Assembly (NCBI RefSeq): GCF_016894385.1
Contig: NZ_CP069812.1
Span: 2,170,001-2,234,000, forward strand
Length of the DNA stretch: 64,000 nucleotides
Source: Cupriavidus oxalaticus
GTDB taxonomy: Bacteria; Pseudomonadota; Gammaproteobacteria; Burkholderiales; Burkholderiaceae
Reading direction: 5' to 3'
A program made the translations under genes and the position numbers. This document shows, in pieces, positions 43,840 to 52,786 of the stretch (its first letter is position 1; each line of letters starts with the position of its first letter). The notes under the pieces were generated by a model, which worked only from the letters and a program-made list of their open reading frames with translations, was not told the origin of the DNA and made no database searches.

Positions 43840-45597
43840 ATGAGCGTCGTGCCCGAGCCAAGGGTTGCCGGCACCACTTCGGCCCGCAGAAAACGTCCGG
43901 GCGCCCCCCCGCGCCACGTGTGGACCCGTTACTGGGCCATTGCCCGCCCCTACTGGTTTTCGCGTGAACGATGGAAGGCGTCCGGCCTGCTGCTCCTGCT
44001 GATCCTGCTGCTGCTTGGCCAGACGCAGGCCGAAGTCTGGATCAACGAACAGACGGGCGAATTCACTTCGGCCCTGGCGGCGCAGGATGCCGACCGCTTC
44101 TGGGGCTCTATCCGGACGTGCCTCTACATCCTGCTCGGCGTCGTTCCCATCTATTCCTCCTACTATTACGTGCGCAGCAAACTGGGCCTGCTGTGGCGAC
44201 GATGGCTCACCCGCCATTACCTCGAGGGATACTTCAAGGACCGGACCTATTACAAGCTCAACGCCAACGCGGCGATCGACAATCCGGACCAGCGCATCAC
44301 CGAAGACATCAACACCTTCACCAGGCAATCGCTGTATTTCCTCTCGATCGGCATCGGCGCGCTGCTGCAGCTGATCGCCTTCAGCGCCGTGCTGTGGTCG
44401 ATTTCCCAGATGCTGGTCTACTTCCTGGTGGTCTACGCCATCGCCGGGAGCTTCGTCTCGATATACTGCTTCGGGCGCGTGCTGATCGGGTTGAACTTCT
44501 TCCAGCTCAAGCGCGAAGCGGACTTCCGCTTCAGCCTGATCCGGGTGCGCGAGAACGCCGAATCGATCGCCTTCTACCGCGGCGAGGCGCTGGAATCCTC
44601 GCATGTCAGCGGCCGCTTCGACCAGGCCTTCCGCAACTTCGACAAGCTCATCAAGTGGCAGCTGAGCCTGAATACGTTCCAGTACGGCTATGGCTTCCTG
44701 ACCATCCTGCTGCCAAGCGCCATCGTCGCCTCGCATGTGCTGTCCGGGGAAATGGAAGTCGGACGCGCGATCCAGGCGGCGGGGGCGTTTGCCGCGGTGC
44801 TGAATGCGCTGACGGTGATCGTCGACAACTTCGAAGACCTGGCCCGCTTCGTGGCCGGGCTGGACCGGCTCGACACCTTCGCCGGCACGCTGGCGGCCAC
44901 GCCGGCCAAGGCCGCCGAGCCGGCACCGACGATCGAGTCGGTGCAGGATTCGCGCCTGTCGCTGCTGCACGTGACGCTGCGCACGCCCAACCTGGAACGC
45001 ACGCTGGTGCGCGACCTGACGGTGTCGGCCAATCCCGGCGAAGGGCTGCTGATCGTCGGCGCCAGCGGCGGCGGCAAGAGTTCGCTGATGCGCGCCATTG
45101 CCGGCTTGTGGACCAGCGGCAGCGGCTGCATCATGCGCCCCAGGCCGCAGGACATGCTGTTCCTGCCGCAGCACCCGTACATGGTGGTCGGCAGCCTGCG
45201 CGGCCAGTTGCTCTACCCCAACCACATCGGGCAGCACATCGCCGACCAGGAGCTGATCCGGCTGCTCGAGCTGGTGAACCTCGGCGGCATCGTCGACCGC
45301 TTCGGCGGCCTCGATACCGACGTGGACTGGGGCAAGGTGCTGTCGCTGGGCGAGCAGCAGCGGCTGACAATGGGGCGTGTGCTGCTGTCGCGGCCCCGCT
45401 ACGTGATGCTCGACGAGGCCACCAGCGCGCTCGATATCGGCAACGAGGAAGGCATGTACCGGCTGCTGGCCGGCATGGAGGCGACGCTGGTGAGCGTCAG
45501 CCACCGTCCCACGCTGCTCAAGTACCACCACCAGGTGCTGGAGCTCGATGGCGCCGGCGGCTGGAAGGTGCATCCGAGCCGGGGCTTCCGCTTCTGA
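43840..45597 (+). CDS. ABC transporter, fused permease/ATPase (YddA/SbmA-like)
   Basis: A 585-residue half transporter. A membrane domain of about six helices (about 35-330) shows the SbmA/BacA-like pattern RWLTRHYLEGYFKDRTYYKL and NPDQRITEDINTFT. The ATPase domain has Walker A GASGGGKSS (about 407-415), signature LSLGEQQRL (about 500) and Walker B YVMLDEATSALD. These proteins are homodimers exporting or importing peptides, vitamin B12-like or acyl compounds. A TCAG-rich leader of about 250 bp with no gene separates it from the GntR gene. A longer in-frame extension upstream overlaps that GntR gene and is rejected. Confidence 0.88.
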   Translation: MSVVPEPRVAGTTSARRKRPGAPPRHVWTRYWAIARPYWFSRERWKASGLLLLLILLLLGQTQAEVWINEQTGEFTSALAAQDADRFWGSIRTCLYILLGVVPIYSSYYYVRSKLGLLWRRWLTRHYLEGYFKDRTYYKLNANAAIDNPDQRITEDINTFTRQSLYFLSIGIGALLQLIAFSAVLWSISQMLVYFLVVYAIAGSFVSIYCFGRVLIGLNFFQLKREADFRFSLIRVRENAESIAFYRGEALESSHVSGRFDQAFRNFDKLIKWQLSLNTFQYGYGFLTILLPSAIVASHVLSGEMEVGRAIQAAGAFAAVLNALTVIVDNFEDLARFVAGLDRLDTFAGTLAATPAKAAEPAPTIESVQDSRLSLLHVTLRTPNLERTLVRDLTVSANPGEGLLIVGASGGGKSSLMRAIAGLWTSGSGCIMRPRPQDMLFLPQHPYMVVGSLRGQLLYPNHIGQHIADQELIRLLELVNLGGIVDRFGGLDTDVDWGKVLSLGEQQRLTMGRVLLSRPRYVMLDEATSALDIGNEEGMYRLLAGMEATLVSVSHRPTLLKYHHQVLELDGAGGWKVHPSRGFRF

Positions 45598-45612
45598 CGG
45601 CCCGGTGCCAGC

Positions 45613-46044
45613 TCAGCGGTAGACGAGCACGGGGATCCTGCAGTGGGTCAGCACCTTCTGGGTTTCGCTGCCGACCAGCAGCCCCTCCAGCCCGCGCCGC
45701 CCGTGCGACGCCATGAAGATCACGTCGCAGTCGTGCTTGGCGGCGGCATCGATGATGCCCTTGTACGGCACCGACGTGCTCATGTCGGTCTGGCAGGTCA
45801 CACCCGCCTCGGTGGCCGCCGCGACAACCTCGGCCAGCACCGCGCTGGCCCGCTCGGCCTCATGCTCCTCATAGGCCTTTCGCCGCGGATGGCCGGCATC
45901 GCTCGAGGACAGGTAGGGATACTCCTCCATGCACGTATACGCCGTCAGCTTCGCACCGCCCGCCTTGACGAAATTGATCGCCGCTGCCATGGCGACCTTG
46001 GAAAGCTCCGAGCCATCGGTGGCCAGCAAGATGTGCTTGAACAC
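45613..46044 (-). CDS. Universal stress protein, UspA family, GTG start
   Basis: A 143-residue single-domain Usp. It begins VFKHILLATDGSELS and ends with the nucleotide-binding pattern ASHGRRGLEGLLVGSETQKVL. An ATG four codons earlier is in frame, but GGAGGGA lies between it and GTG 46044, where it serves as the ribosome site. The paralogue at 51543 also starts with the equivalent MFQHILL. Usp proteins bind ATP or adenylates and help survival under nutrient or redox stress. It sits between an ABC transporter and a Bug gene and is probably monocistronic. Confidence 0.88.
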   Translation of the reverse strand: MFKHILLATDGSELSKVAMAAAINFVKAGGAKLTAYTCMEEYPYLSSSDAGHPRRKAYEEHEAERASAVLAEVVAAATEAGVTCQTDMSTSVPYKGIIDAAAKHDCDVIFMASHGRRGLEGLLVGSETQKVLTHCRIPVLVYR

Positions 46045-46165
46045 GATTCCCTCCATAGGCTGCTGATTCTTGGATACCGCGGCACGACGCCGCGGCAAGG
46101 TTCAGTATGGACAATAAATCGCCCCGCGGCGGCGCCGCCGCTGAGTTCAGGCGAACCTGGCGGGT

Positions 46166-47149
46166 TCAATTCTCGATCTTGAACCCGATATCCTTGATGA
46201 ACTGCCCCCAACGCGCATGATCGGTCCGGATCTGCGCAGAAAACGCCTCCGGCGTGACCGCCTGCGCCGGCAGCACGCCAATGCCGGCCAGCCGCTTCTG
46301 GTAAGCCGGATCGGCCAGCACCTTGCGCACGGCCTCCGAGACCGCATCGACCGTAGCCTTGGGCATGCCCTTTGGCCCGAACAGGGCGAAATAGCCGCTA
46401 AGTTGCTCCATCTCCTGGAAACCCAGCTCACGGAACGTGGGTGCGCCGGGCGCCAGATCCGAGCGTTCCGGGATGGTGGTTGCCAGCACCTTGGTCTTGC
46501 CGGCCTGGTAAAGCGGCACGCCGGTGGTCAGGCCGTCGATCATCAGCGGCACCACGCCGCCCACCAGGTCCTGCGTGGCAGGCGCCGAGCCCTTGTACAG
46601 CACCGGCTCCAGGTGGGTGCCTGCCAGCCGGTTGAACAGCAACGGGCCAAAGTGCGACGACGTGCCCGGGCCGTACGAGGCGGAATGGATCGGCTTGCCC
46701 GGGTTGGCTTTGGAATAGGCGATCAGTTCCTTCAGCGTGGAATACGGGGCGTCCTTGTTGGCGGCAAGCAGCACCGGGGCGCGGCCGAGTTCGGCCAGCG
46801 CGGTGAGGTCGGTCAGCGGGTCATAGGGCACGCGGTTGATATGCGCACCCGAGGTGGCGGACGAACCCAGCGTCACCAGCAGCGTCTGGCCGTCGTTCCT
46901 GGCGCGGATCACGTCCTGCGTGGCGGGAATGGTGGCGCCACCCGGCTTGTTCTCCACCACCACCGGCTGGCCCGCCACACGGCCAAGATAATCGGCAAAC
47001 AGCCGCGCCACCACGTCCGTACCGCCGCCGGGCGGGTACGCCACCACCAGCCGGATGGGCCGCGCCGGCCACTGTTGCGCCATGGCGTACGGCGCCACGC
47101 CGGCGGTTGCGGCGAGGACTGCGGTGCCAAGGAACTGTCGACGGTCCAT
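46166..47149 (-). CDS. Bug/TctC-family periplasmic solute-binding protein (orphan)
   Basis: A 327-residue receptor. A signal peptide of about 25 residues begins MDRRQFLG, a twin-arginine-like RRQFL start, and cleaves near AMA|QQW. Motifs are RPIRLVVAYPPGGGTDVVAR, ENKPGGATIPA and VLYKGSAPATQDL. No transporter or enzyme gene is linked to it, as is common for the many Bug proteins of Cupriavidus and Bordetella. The ligand cannot be deduced. Confidence 0.88.
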   Translation of the reverse strand: MDRRQFLGTAVLAATAGVAPYAMAQQWPARPIRLVVAYPPGGGTDVVARLFADYLGRVAGQPVVVENKPGGATIPATQDVIRARNDGQTLLVTLGSSATSGAHINRVPYDPLTDLTALAELGRAPVLLAANKDAPYSTLKELIAYSKANPGKPIHSASYGPGTSSHFGPLLFNRLAGTHLEPVLYKGSAPATQDLVGGVVPLMIDGLTTGVPLYQAGKTKVLATTIPERSDLAPGAPTFRELGFQEMEQLSGYFALFGPKGMPKATVDAVSEAVRKVLADPAYQKRLAGIGVLPAQAVTPEAFSAQIRTDHARWGQFIKDIGFKIEN

Positions 47150-47388
47150 ATCTGAAGTCTCCGCTTTGATGTTGTGGCGCCGCGCTGGCGGCGGGTACTT
47201 CATATTAGAGAGTGTTGCGGCACGGGACACGCGGGGTTTTCCAGCATGACGCGGATCCGGATTGCGCTCGCCGGCTGGGCTGTCCCCGCGACTTCTTGCT
47301 ACGCTGCTGATATAAGCCGCCGTCCCTGCATGCAGGCGCTGGTATGAACATTGCGCACCACCGGCCTGGCACGGCGATAGGAGTGATC

Positions 47389-47712
47389 ATGCAAGAGCTG
47401 GCCTTCCGCACCCTGCTGTACCGCTATTTTTTCTTCAACTGGCTGTTCCGCGACGCCAGCCGGGGAAGCCGGGCCGAACGGACCCACGCCTGGCATTTCA
47501 ACAAGGCGCGTGCGCACTGGCTGCCGACTTACATGCGGCGCTGGCTGTGGTGCGGGGTCTTCTTCTATGCCGTGGGCAGCGTGGTGGAAGGCGTGCTGTG
47601 CGCGCCGGTGCTGTCGGCGCTGTTCTACGTGCCGGGCGCGCTCAGCGTGCCGGTCAATGTGGTCATCATGGTGGTCTGGGTCGGGCTGAAGACGCTGCCC
47701 GGGCCGCTGTGA
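47389..47712 (+). CDS. Small membrane protein of unknown function
   Basis: A 107-residue protein starting at an ATG with AGGAG five bases upstream; an ATG 45 nt earlier lacks one. It begins with an aromatic-rich amphipathic stretch (LLYRYFFFNWLF), has a basic middle (RGSRAERTHAWHFNKARAHW) and two hydrophobic helices (WCGVFFYAVGSVVEGVL and VNVVIMVVWVGL). No family was recognised. It is followed at once by a strong bidirectional terminator shared with aceB. Confidence 0.6.
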   Translation: MQELAFRTLLYRYFFFNWLFRDASRGSRAERTHAWHFNKARAHWLPTYMRRWLWCGVFFYAVGSVVEGVLCAPVLSALFYVPGALSVPVNVVIMVVWVGLKTLPGPL

Positions 47713-47728
47713 AGTGAGGCACCCAAAC

Positions 47729-47758
47729 AAAAACCGCAGCCATCAGGCTGCGGTTTTT
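47729..47758. terminator. Bidirectional rho-independent terminator
   Basis: AAAAACCGCAGCC, loop ATCA and GGCTGCGGTTTTT form a perfect 13-bp stem with A- and T-tracts on both sides, between the convergent small membrane protein gene and aceB. Confidence 0.9.
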
Positions 47759-47784
47759 GGTCATGCCGAAGCGATGCGGCCCGC

Positions 47785-49371
47785 TCAGACTTCTTCGTAC
47801 AGCGGCAGCGTCAGGAACTCGGCGAAATCCTCCGACGTCGACATCTGCTCGAAGATCTCGGCAGCGCGGTCATAGGTCGTGGTGTCGCCACCGACCAGTT
47901 CCTTCACCTTGGCCAGTTCTTCCGGGATCAGCTTGCGCACCAGCTCGGCCGTGACCTTGGTGCCGTCTTCCAGCTTGCCCTTGGGCGAGCGGATCCACTG
48001 CCACACCTGCGAGCGCGAGATCTCGGCGGTGGCGGCGTCTTCCATCAGGTTGTGGATCGGCACGCAGCCGTTGCCGGCCAGCCAGGCGCCCAGGTAGTGG
48101 ATGCCGACGTTGATGTTCATGCGCAGGCCGTACTCGGTGATCGGCGCTTCCGGCTTGAAGTCGAGCAGGTCGGCGCCCTTCACCTGCACGTCCGGACGCT
48201 GCTTCTCGAACTGGTTCGGCTTGTCGCCCAGCACTGCCACGAATTCCTTCATGGCCGGCTCGACCAGGCCCGGGTGCGCCACCCAGCCGCCGTCGTAGCC
48301 GTCGGTGGCATCGCGGCGCTTGTCGCTGATGATGCCTTCCATGGCAATGGCGTTCTTCTCCGGATCGTTCTTGATCGGGATCAGCGCGCTCATGCCGCCG
48401 ATGGCGGGGGCGCCGCGCGAGTGGCAGGTCTTCAGCAGCAGCAGCGCGTAGGCGCGCATGAACGGCGCGGTCATGGTGACCTTGGCGCGGTCGGCCAGGC
48501 AGAAGTCCTTGTCGTTCTTGAACTTCTTGATGCACGAGAAGATGTAGTCCCAGCGGCCGGCGTTCAGGCCGGCGCTGTGCTCGCGCAGTTCATACAGGAT
48601 CTCTTCCATCTCGAACGCGGCGAGGATGGTCTCGATCAGCACGGTGGCCTTGATGGTGCCTTGCGGCAGGCCGATTTCGTTCTGCGCCATCACGAAGATG
48701 TCATTCCACAGGCGCGCTTCCAGATGGCTTTCCATCTTGGGCAGGTAGAAGAACGGGCCGGCGCCGCGGGCGATCTGCTCCTTCGCGTTATGGAACAGGA
48801 ACAGCGCGAAGTCGAAGATGCCGCCCGAAACGCGCTTGCCGTCGATGGTGACGTGCTTCTCGTCCAGGTGCCAGCCGCGCGGACGCACCTGCAGCGTGGC
48901 GATCTTGTCGTTCAGCTTGTATTGCTTGCCCTTCGATTCCAGGGTCAGCGTGCGGCGCACGGCGGCCTTCAGGTTGACCTGGCCCTGCAGCTGGTTGTGC
49001 CAGTTGGGGGTGTTGGAATCCTCGAAGTCGGTCATGTAGCTGTCAGCGCCCGAGTTGAAGGCGTTGATCACCATCTTGGCTTCGACCGGGCCGGTGATTT
49101 CCACGCGGCGGCATTCCAGCGCCTTGGGCACCGGGGCGACCTTCCAGTCGCCTTCGCGGATGCTCTTGGTTTCCGGCAGGAAATCGGGGACTTCGCCGGC
49201 GTCCAGGCGCTTGGCGCGCTCGACGCGCGCGGCCAGCAGTTCCTGGCGGCGCGGCTCGAAGGCGCGGTGCAGCTTGTCTACCAGGGCCAGGGCTTCCGGC
49301 GTGAGGATATCTTCGTAGGCCGGCAGGATCTCGCCGGTAATCTTCATGCCCGCGGGCAGCGTGATAGCCAT
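47785..49371 (-). CDS. aceB: Malate synthase A
   Basis: A 528-residue type A malate synthase. Typical segments are TDFEDSNTPNWHNQLQGQVNL, LQVRPRGWHLDEKHV and the signature REHSAGLNAGRWDYIFS, with NVGIHYLGAWLAGNGCVPI near the C-terminus. It condenses glyoxylate with acetyl-CoA to malate, the second glyoxylate-shunt step after isocitrate lyase. It follows a haloacid dehalogenase gene by 49 bp on the same strand, a useful link because dehalogenation of haloacetates gives glycolate. Confidence 0.96.
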   Translation of the reverse strand: MAITLPAGMKITGEILPAYEDILTPEALALVDKLHRAFEPRRQELLAARVERAKRLDAGEVPDFLPETKSIREGDWKVAPVPKALECRRVEITGPVEAKMVINAFNSGADSYMTDFEDSNTPNWHNQLQGQVNLKAAVRRTLTLESKGKQYKLNDKIATLQVRPRGWHLDEKHVTIDGKRVSGGIFDFALFLFHNAKEQIARGAGPFFYLPKMESHLEARLWNDIFVMAQNEIGLPQGTIKATVLIETILAAFEMEEILYELREHSAGLNAGRWDYIFSCIKKFKNDKDFCLADRAKVTMTAPFMRAYALLLLKTCHSRGAPAIGGMSALIPIKNDPEKNAIAMEGIISDKRRDATDGYDGGWVAHPGLVEPAMKEFVAVLGDKPNQFEKQRPDVQVKGADLLDFKPEAPITEYGLRMNINVGIHYLGAWLAGNGCVPIHNLMEDAATAEISRSQVWQWIRSPKGKLEDGTKVTAELVRKLIPEELAKVKELVGGDTTTYDRAAEIFEQMSTSEDFAEFLTLPLYEEV

Positions 49372-49420
49372 CAGTGTTCTCCTGTAAACGATAGCGATAA
49401 CTTGGTTGAAGGGCGCCCTG

Positions 49421-50122
49421 CTATACCGCCACGCCACGGGCGCGGACGAATTCGAGCAGGTCGTTCATGTCGTGCCCGGTGCCGGAGGGGGCTACGTCGA
49501 GCCGCTCCGCCGGGTGGCCGGCACGGTTGATCCAGAAGGTGGTGTAGCCATACCAGGTGGCGCCGCATGCGTCCCAGCCGTTGGATGAGACGAACAGCAT
49601 CTCCTGCGCGTCCAGCCCGAAAGCCAGCGGCCCCAGTGCATAGGCGGCGGGCGCAGTCTTGTACTGGCGCACCGCATCGACCGACAGCACATGGTCGAAC
49701 AGGCCATGCATGCCGGCGCTCTTGACCGAGATATCGAGCATCTCGGCATTGCCGTTGGACAGGATGCCCAGCGGCAGCCCCGCGCGGCGCAGCCGCTTGA
49801 GCGCGCCCAGGTTTTCCGGGAAGGCCGACAGGCAGGCGTATTCCTTGAGCAGTTGGGCTTCAGTCGCTTCATCCAGCATCAAGCCCAGGCGCTCGGCGGC
49901 GTAGCGCAGCGCGTCCACGGTGATGGCCCAGAACGGCTTGTAGTGCGCGCCATCGTGCGCGGCCATGGTGCGGATGCGCGTGTAGTCGATCTGGCGGTCG
50001 CGCCACAGCAGCGCCAGCGCCTCGCCGCGGCCCGGGAACAGCTGTTCCGCGCGCGCGGTGACGGAATACACATCGAACAGCGTGCCGTAGGCATCGAAGA
50101 CGACTGCGCGGATCTTGTTCAT
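49421..50122 (-). CDS. (S)-2-haloacid dehalogenase, HAD type II
   Basis: A 233-residue HAD enzyme with the full set of L-haloacid dehalogenase residues: nucleophile Asp10 with Thr14 (VFDAYGTLF), Arg41 (RDRQIDYT), Ser122 (LSNGN), Lys155 and Tyr161 (YKTAPAAY), and Ser179, Asn181 and Asp184 (SSNGWD). It hydrolyses L-2-haloalkanoic acids with inversion. The start at 50122 gives family length. It is upstream of aceB and divergent from a LysR gene, so a haloacid- or glyoxylate-responsive unit is conceivable. Confidence 0.88.
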   Translation of the reverse strand: MNKIRAVVFDAYGTLFDVYSVTARAEQLFPGRGEALALLWRDRQIDYTRIRTMAAHDGAHYKPFWAITVDALRYAAERLGLMLDEATEAQLLKEYACLSAFPENLGALKRLRRAGLPLGILSNGNAEMLDISVKSAGMHGLFDHVLSVDAVRQYKTAPAAYALGPLAFGLDAQEMLFVSSNGWDACGATWYGYTTFWINRAGHPAERLDVAPSGTGHDMNDLLEFVRARGVAV

Positions 50123-50414
50123 GGGGGCGCTGGCAACCTGTGTCTGCAAGGTGTGTCGGTGCCGGACCACAACTGCGTGGCCGTGTACACCGATGAATGC
50201 ATCGCATTGTAGGGAGACGCTGCACTGCGGCAAAGGTGCCCCGGGTCACTTGATCTTTTACTTTTTGACCACTAATCTTGGCTGACTTAAACGATACTCC
50301 GCACTAAATCCTTGCGCATTGGCCGCTGGCAGCACGCTGCAACGCATCAGGCGTGACCGGGCCGGCACAAATCGCGCGAGTGCGTATTACTCGGGCACTA
50401 CTCGGCGAACATTT

Positions 50415-51365
50415 GTGGACCATTTCAAACAGCTGGAGACTTTTGTATCCGTCGCCTCGCGCGGCAGCCTGTCGGCCGCAGCGGCGGCGGAAGGCGTGGC
50501 GCCGGCCATCATCGGGCGCCGCATCGATGCGCTGGAAGAGCGCCTGGGCGTCAAGTTGCTGGTACGTACCACGCGCAAGATCAGCCTGACCTTCGAAGGC
50601 TCGGCCTTCCTGGAGGACTGCCAGCGCATCCTGAACGACCTGCACAACGCCGAGGCCAGCGTCTCGGCCGGCGGCGTCAAGGCCAGCGGCCACCTGCGCG
50701 TGACCGCGCCGGCCGGCTACGGGCGCAAGCATGTGGCGCCGCTGGTGCCGCTGTTCATCGAATCCCATCCCGACGTCTCGATCACGCTGGACCTGTCCGA
50801 CCGCGTGGTCGACCTGGTCAATGAAGGCTTCGACTGCGCGATCCGGCTGGGTGACCTGCCCGACTCCAGCCTGGTCTCGATCCGGCTGGCCGAGACCCGG
50901 CGCGTGGTGGTGGCCTCGCCCGACTACCTGGCCCGCGCCGGCCGCCCCAGCACGCCGGACGAACTGCAGCGGCACAACTGCCTGGCCTTTGGCGCCAGCG
51001 CCAACGTGCAGCGCGGCTGGGTATTCACGGAAGACGGCCGCTCGGTGACCGTCAAGGTCGGCGGCACCATGGAATGCAGCGACGGCGCGGTGCTGCACGA
51101 GTGGTGCCTGCAGGGCAACGGCCTGGCGTGGCGCTCGTGGTGGGAAGTCGGCAACGAAATCGCCAGCGGCCGGCTGGTCACGGTGCTGGACGGCTTCCAG
51201 GCGCCGCCGATCGGCATCCATGCGGTGTTCCCGCAGCGCAAGCACCTGCCGCTGCGGGTGCGGCTGTTTATCGACCACCTGAAGAACACCTACGGCAACC
51301 CGGCCTACTGGCGGCGGGCGGAGCAGGCGGCATCCGTGCCGGCGGCAACGGCGCTGGCAGGCTGA
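50415..51365 (+). CDS. LysR-family transcriptional regulator
   Basis: A 316-residue LysR protein beginning on GTG (VDHFKQLETFVSVASRGSLS). The helix-turn-helix includes GVAPAIIGRRIDALEERLGVKLL, and the effector domain has the GHLRVTAPAGYGRKHVAPLVPLF and DGFDCAIRLGDLPDSSLVS-like pattern of the DsdC/PerR-like group. It is divergent from the dehalogenase-aceB unit across about 290 bp that hold no gene, so it is a candidate regulator of that unit. An upstream in-frame extension (50319) has no conserved residues. Confidence 0.85.
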   Translation: MDHFKQLETFVSVASRGSLSAAAAAEGVAPAIIGRRIDALEERLGVKLLVRTTRKISLTFEGSAFLEDCQRILNDLHNAEASVSAGGVKASGHLRVTAPAGYGRKHVAPLVPLFIESHPDVSITLDLSDRVVDLVNEGFDCAIRLGDLPDSSLVSIRLAETRRVVVASPDYLARAGRPSTPDELQRHNCLAFGASANVQRGWVFTEDGRSVTVKVGGTMECSDGAVLHEWCLQGNGLAWRSWWEVGNEIASGRLVTVLDGFQAPPIGIHAVFPQRKHLPLRVRLFIDHLKNTYGNPAYWRRAEQAASVPAATALAG

Positions 51366-51542
51366 CGGCCAGCGCAAGGGCTCCGGCTGGGACGCTTTTG
51401 TTGCAATTGATCTTGCACAATGCCGTACTCGGCACCCACTGACTACAATGGATTCAGACAGGCGCTTTCCACCGCCCCGGCATCGCCCCACCGGCGCCGG
51501 GCGGCCGCCCTGCCCCTTCCCTGGTCAGAAAAGGAGCCCCGC

Positions 51543-51977
51543 ATGTTCCAACACATCCTGCTACCCACCGACGGCTCGGAACTCTCCAAGAAAGCCATCA
51601 ACGGCGGGCTGGAACTCGCCAAGGCCATCGGCGCGCGCGTCACGGCCTATGTCTGCCTGGAAGAGTATCCCTACACCCCGTTCAGCGAAATCGTGGTCGA
51701 GGCGCCGCAGGCCTTCAAGGACCGCATCGAGAACCAGGCCAAGCTCTACCTGAAGGAAGTCGAAAACCTGGCAACGGCGGCCGGCGTCACCTTTGACGCC
51801 GACATGTCGACCTTCGCCGTGCCCTACCTCGGCATCATCGACGCGGCCGAGCGCCATGGCTGCGACGTGATCTTCATGGCGTCGCACGGCCGGCGCGGGC
51901 TGTCCGGCCTGCTGCTCGGCAGCGAAACGCAGAAGGTGCTGACGCATACCGATATCCCGGTGATCGTGTATCGCTGA
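51543..51977 (+). CDS. Universal stress protein, UspA family
   Basis: A 144-residue Usp starting MFQHILLPTDGSELSKKAI, with the nucleotide motif ASHGRRGLSGLLLGSETQKVL. It is a close paralogue of the Usp at 45613, sharing the DMST..PY.GIIDAA and DVIFMASHGRRGL stretches, which suggests duplication within this locus. AAGGAG precedes the ATG. It is monocistronic, with a strong hairpin 27 bp after the stop. Confidence 0.92.
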   Translation: MFQHILLPTDGSELSKKAINGGLELAKAIGARVTAYVCLEEYPYTPFSEIVVEAPQAFKDRIENQAKLYLKEVENLATAAGVTFDADMSTFAVPYLGIIDAAERHGCDVIFMASHGRRGLSGLLLGSETQKVLTHTDIPVIVYR

Positions 51978-52003
51978 CCCCGGCCTGCCCTGGCAGAACG
52001 CAC

Positions 52004-52036
52004 AACGCCCGCACCGGGCTCTCCGGTGCGGGCGTT
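52004..52036 (+). terminator. Stem-loop after uspA
   Basis: AACGCCCGCACCGG, loop GCTCT and CCGGTGCGGGCGTT form a 14-bp perfect stem. The following bases are only weakly T-rich, so termination efficiency is uncertain. Confidence 0.65.
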
Positions 52037-52057
52037 GCCGTTGATGCGTCCGATGGC

Positions 52058-52162
52058 TCACGAAGCCTTGCGTATCCGCTCCTCGCGCTCCTCGATATGC
52101 CTGGCGCGGTCGTCCGAACCCGGGTGCGACGAGAACATGCCCGACCTGCCGCCATCCTTTCT
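52058..52162 (-). pseudogene. C-terminal remnant of an M48-type metallopeptidase
   Basis: Read leftward, 34 codons plus stop give RKDGGRSGMFSSHPGSDDRA then RHIEEREERIRKAS, the end of an M48 (HtpX/BepA-like) peptidase (the S-[ST]-HP-x3-[DE]-R motif followed by a basic helix). No catalytic HExxH domain precedes it; the sequence upstream is unrelated and no start is visible. It is a 3' stump left by a deletion. Confidence 0.6.
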
Positions 52163-52325
52163 GCTGCCTGGACACTGCGCGGACACTGCGCGGCGCATCC
52201 ACTGACTCGCATGGCATCTTCGCCGATGTCGCCTAATCTTGTTGCAGGGCGATCAGCGAGTGGAAAACTCGCAAAAAATCGCAGGCTTGCATTTTCGGTC
52301 GGGGCTGACAGCAGGTGTCATCATC

Positions 52326-52664
52326 ATGCGACTTTCACTCATGGCAAGCAGCGGCATCCTGGCGCTTTCGGCATGCGCGTTGACTCCGGCCGGAACCGGC
52401 GCCTTTACGGTCATGGCGCCGGCCAGCTTCGATCGCACCTTCACCGCAGCAGCAGGGGCAATGCAGGACCAGGGCCTCGCGCTCAGCCTCGAGGACCCCG
52501 TCAATGGCATAGTGGTCGGCAGCCTGGAAAGCAGCGCCGTGATGGCCGATGTGGATCAGCTGGCAGACGGCCACGTGCGGGTGACATTCGACAGCACGGG
52601 TGCGAACGACCCGGCATTGATGGCGCGCATATCGAGCAGCTACAACCGCCGCATGGGGCGCTGA
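52326..52664 (+). CDS. Small putative lipoprotein, unknown function
   Basis: A 112-residue protein. The signal has a lipobox-like LSAC (Cys about 17) after MRLSLMASSGILA. The mature part (FTVMAPASFDRTFTAAAGAM, GLALSLEDPVNGIVVGSLE, HVRVTFDSTGANDPALMARI) resembles small periplasmic proteins with a two-layer fold that follow changes between strains, but I cannot name a family. It is likely anchored to the outer membrane. It shares a bidirectional terminator with the convergent isocitrate lyase gene. Confidence 0.6.
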   Translation: MRLSLMASSGILALSACALTPAGTGAFTVMAPASFDRTFTAAAGAMQDQGLALSLEDPVNGIVVGSLESSAVMADVDQLADGHVRVTFDSTGANDPALMARISSSYNRRMGR

Positions 52665-52732
52665 ACCGCGTCCACCAGGCGCACAGGAAAACGTTCGATG
52701 AGAACCCCGCGAGCTATCTCGCCGGATAAAAA

Positions 52733-52765
52733 AAAACGCCAACCCTCATTATGGGTTGGCGTTTT
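52733..52765. terminator. Bidirectional rho-independent terminator
   Basis: AAAACGCCAACCC, loop TCATTAT and GGGTTGGCGTTTT form a perfect 13-bp stem with A/T tracts on both sides, between the convergent lipoprotein gene and the 526-residue isocitrate lyase gene. Confidence 0.9.
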
Positions 52766-52786
52766 GCCTGGGGGGTATTACCGGTA

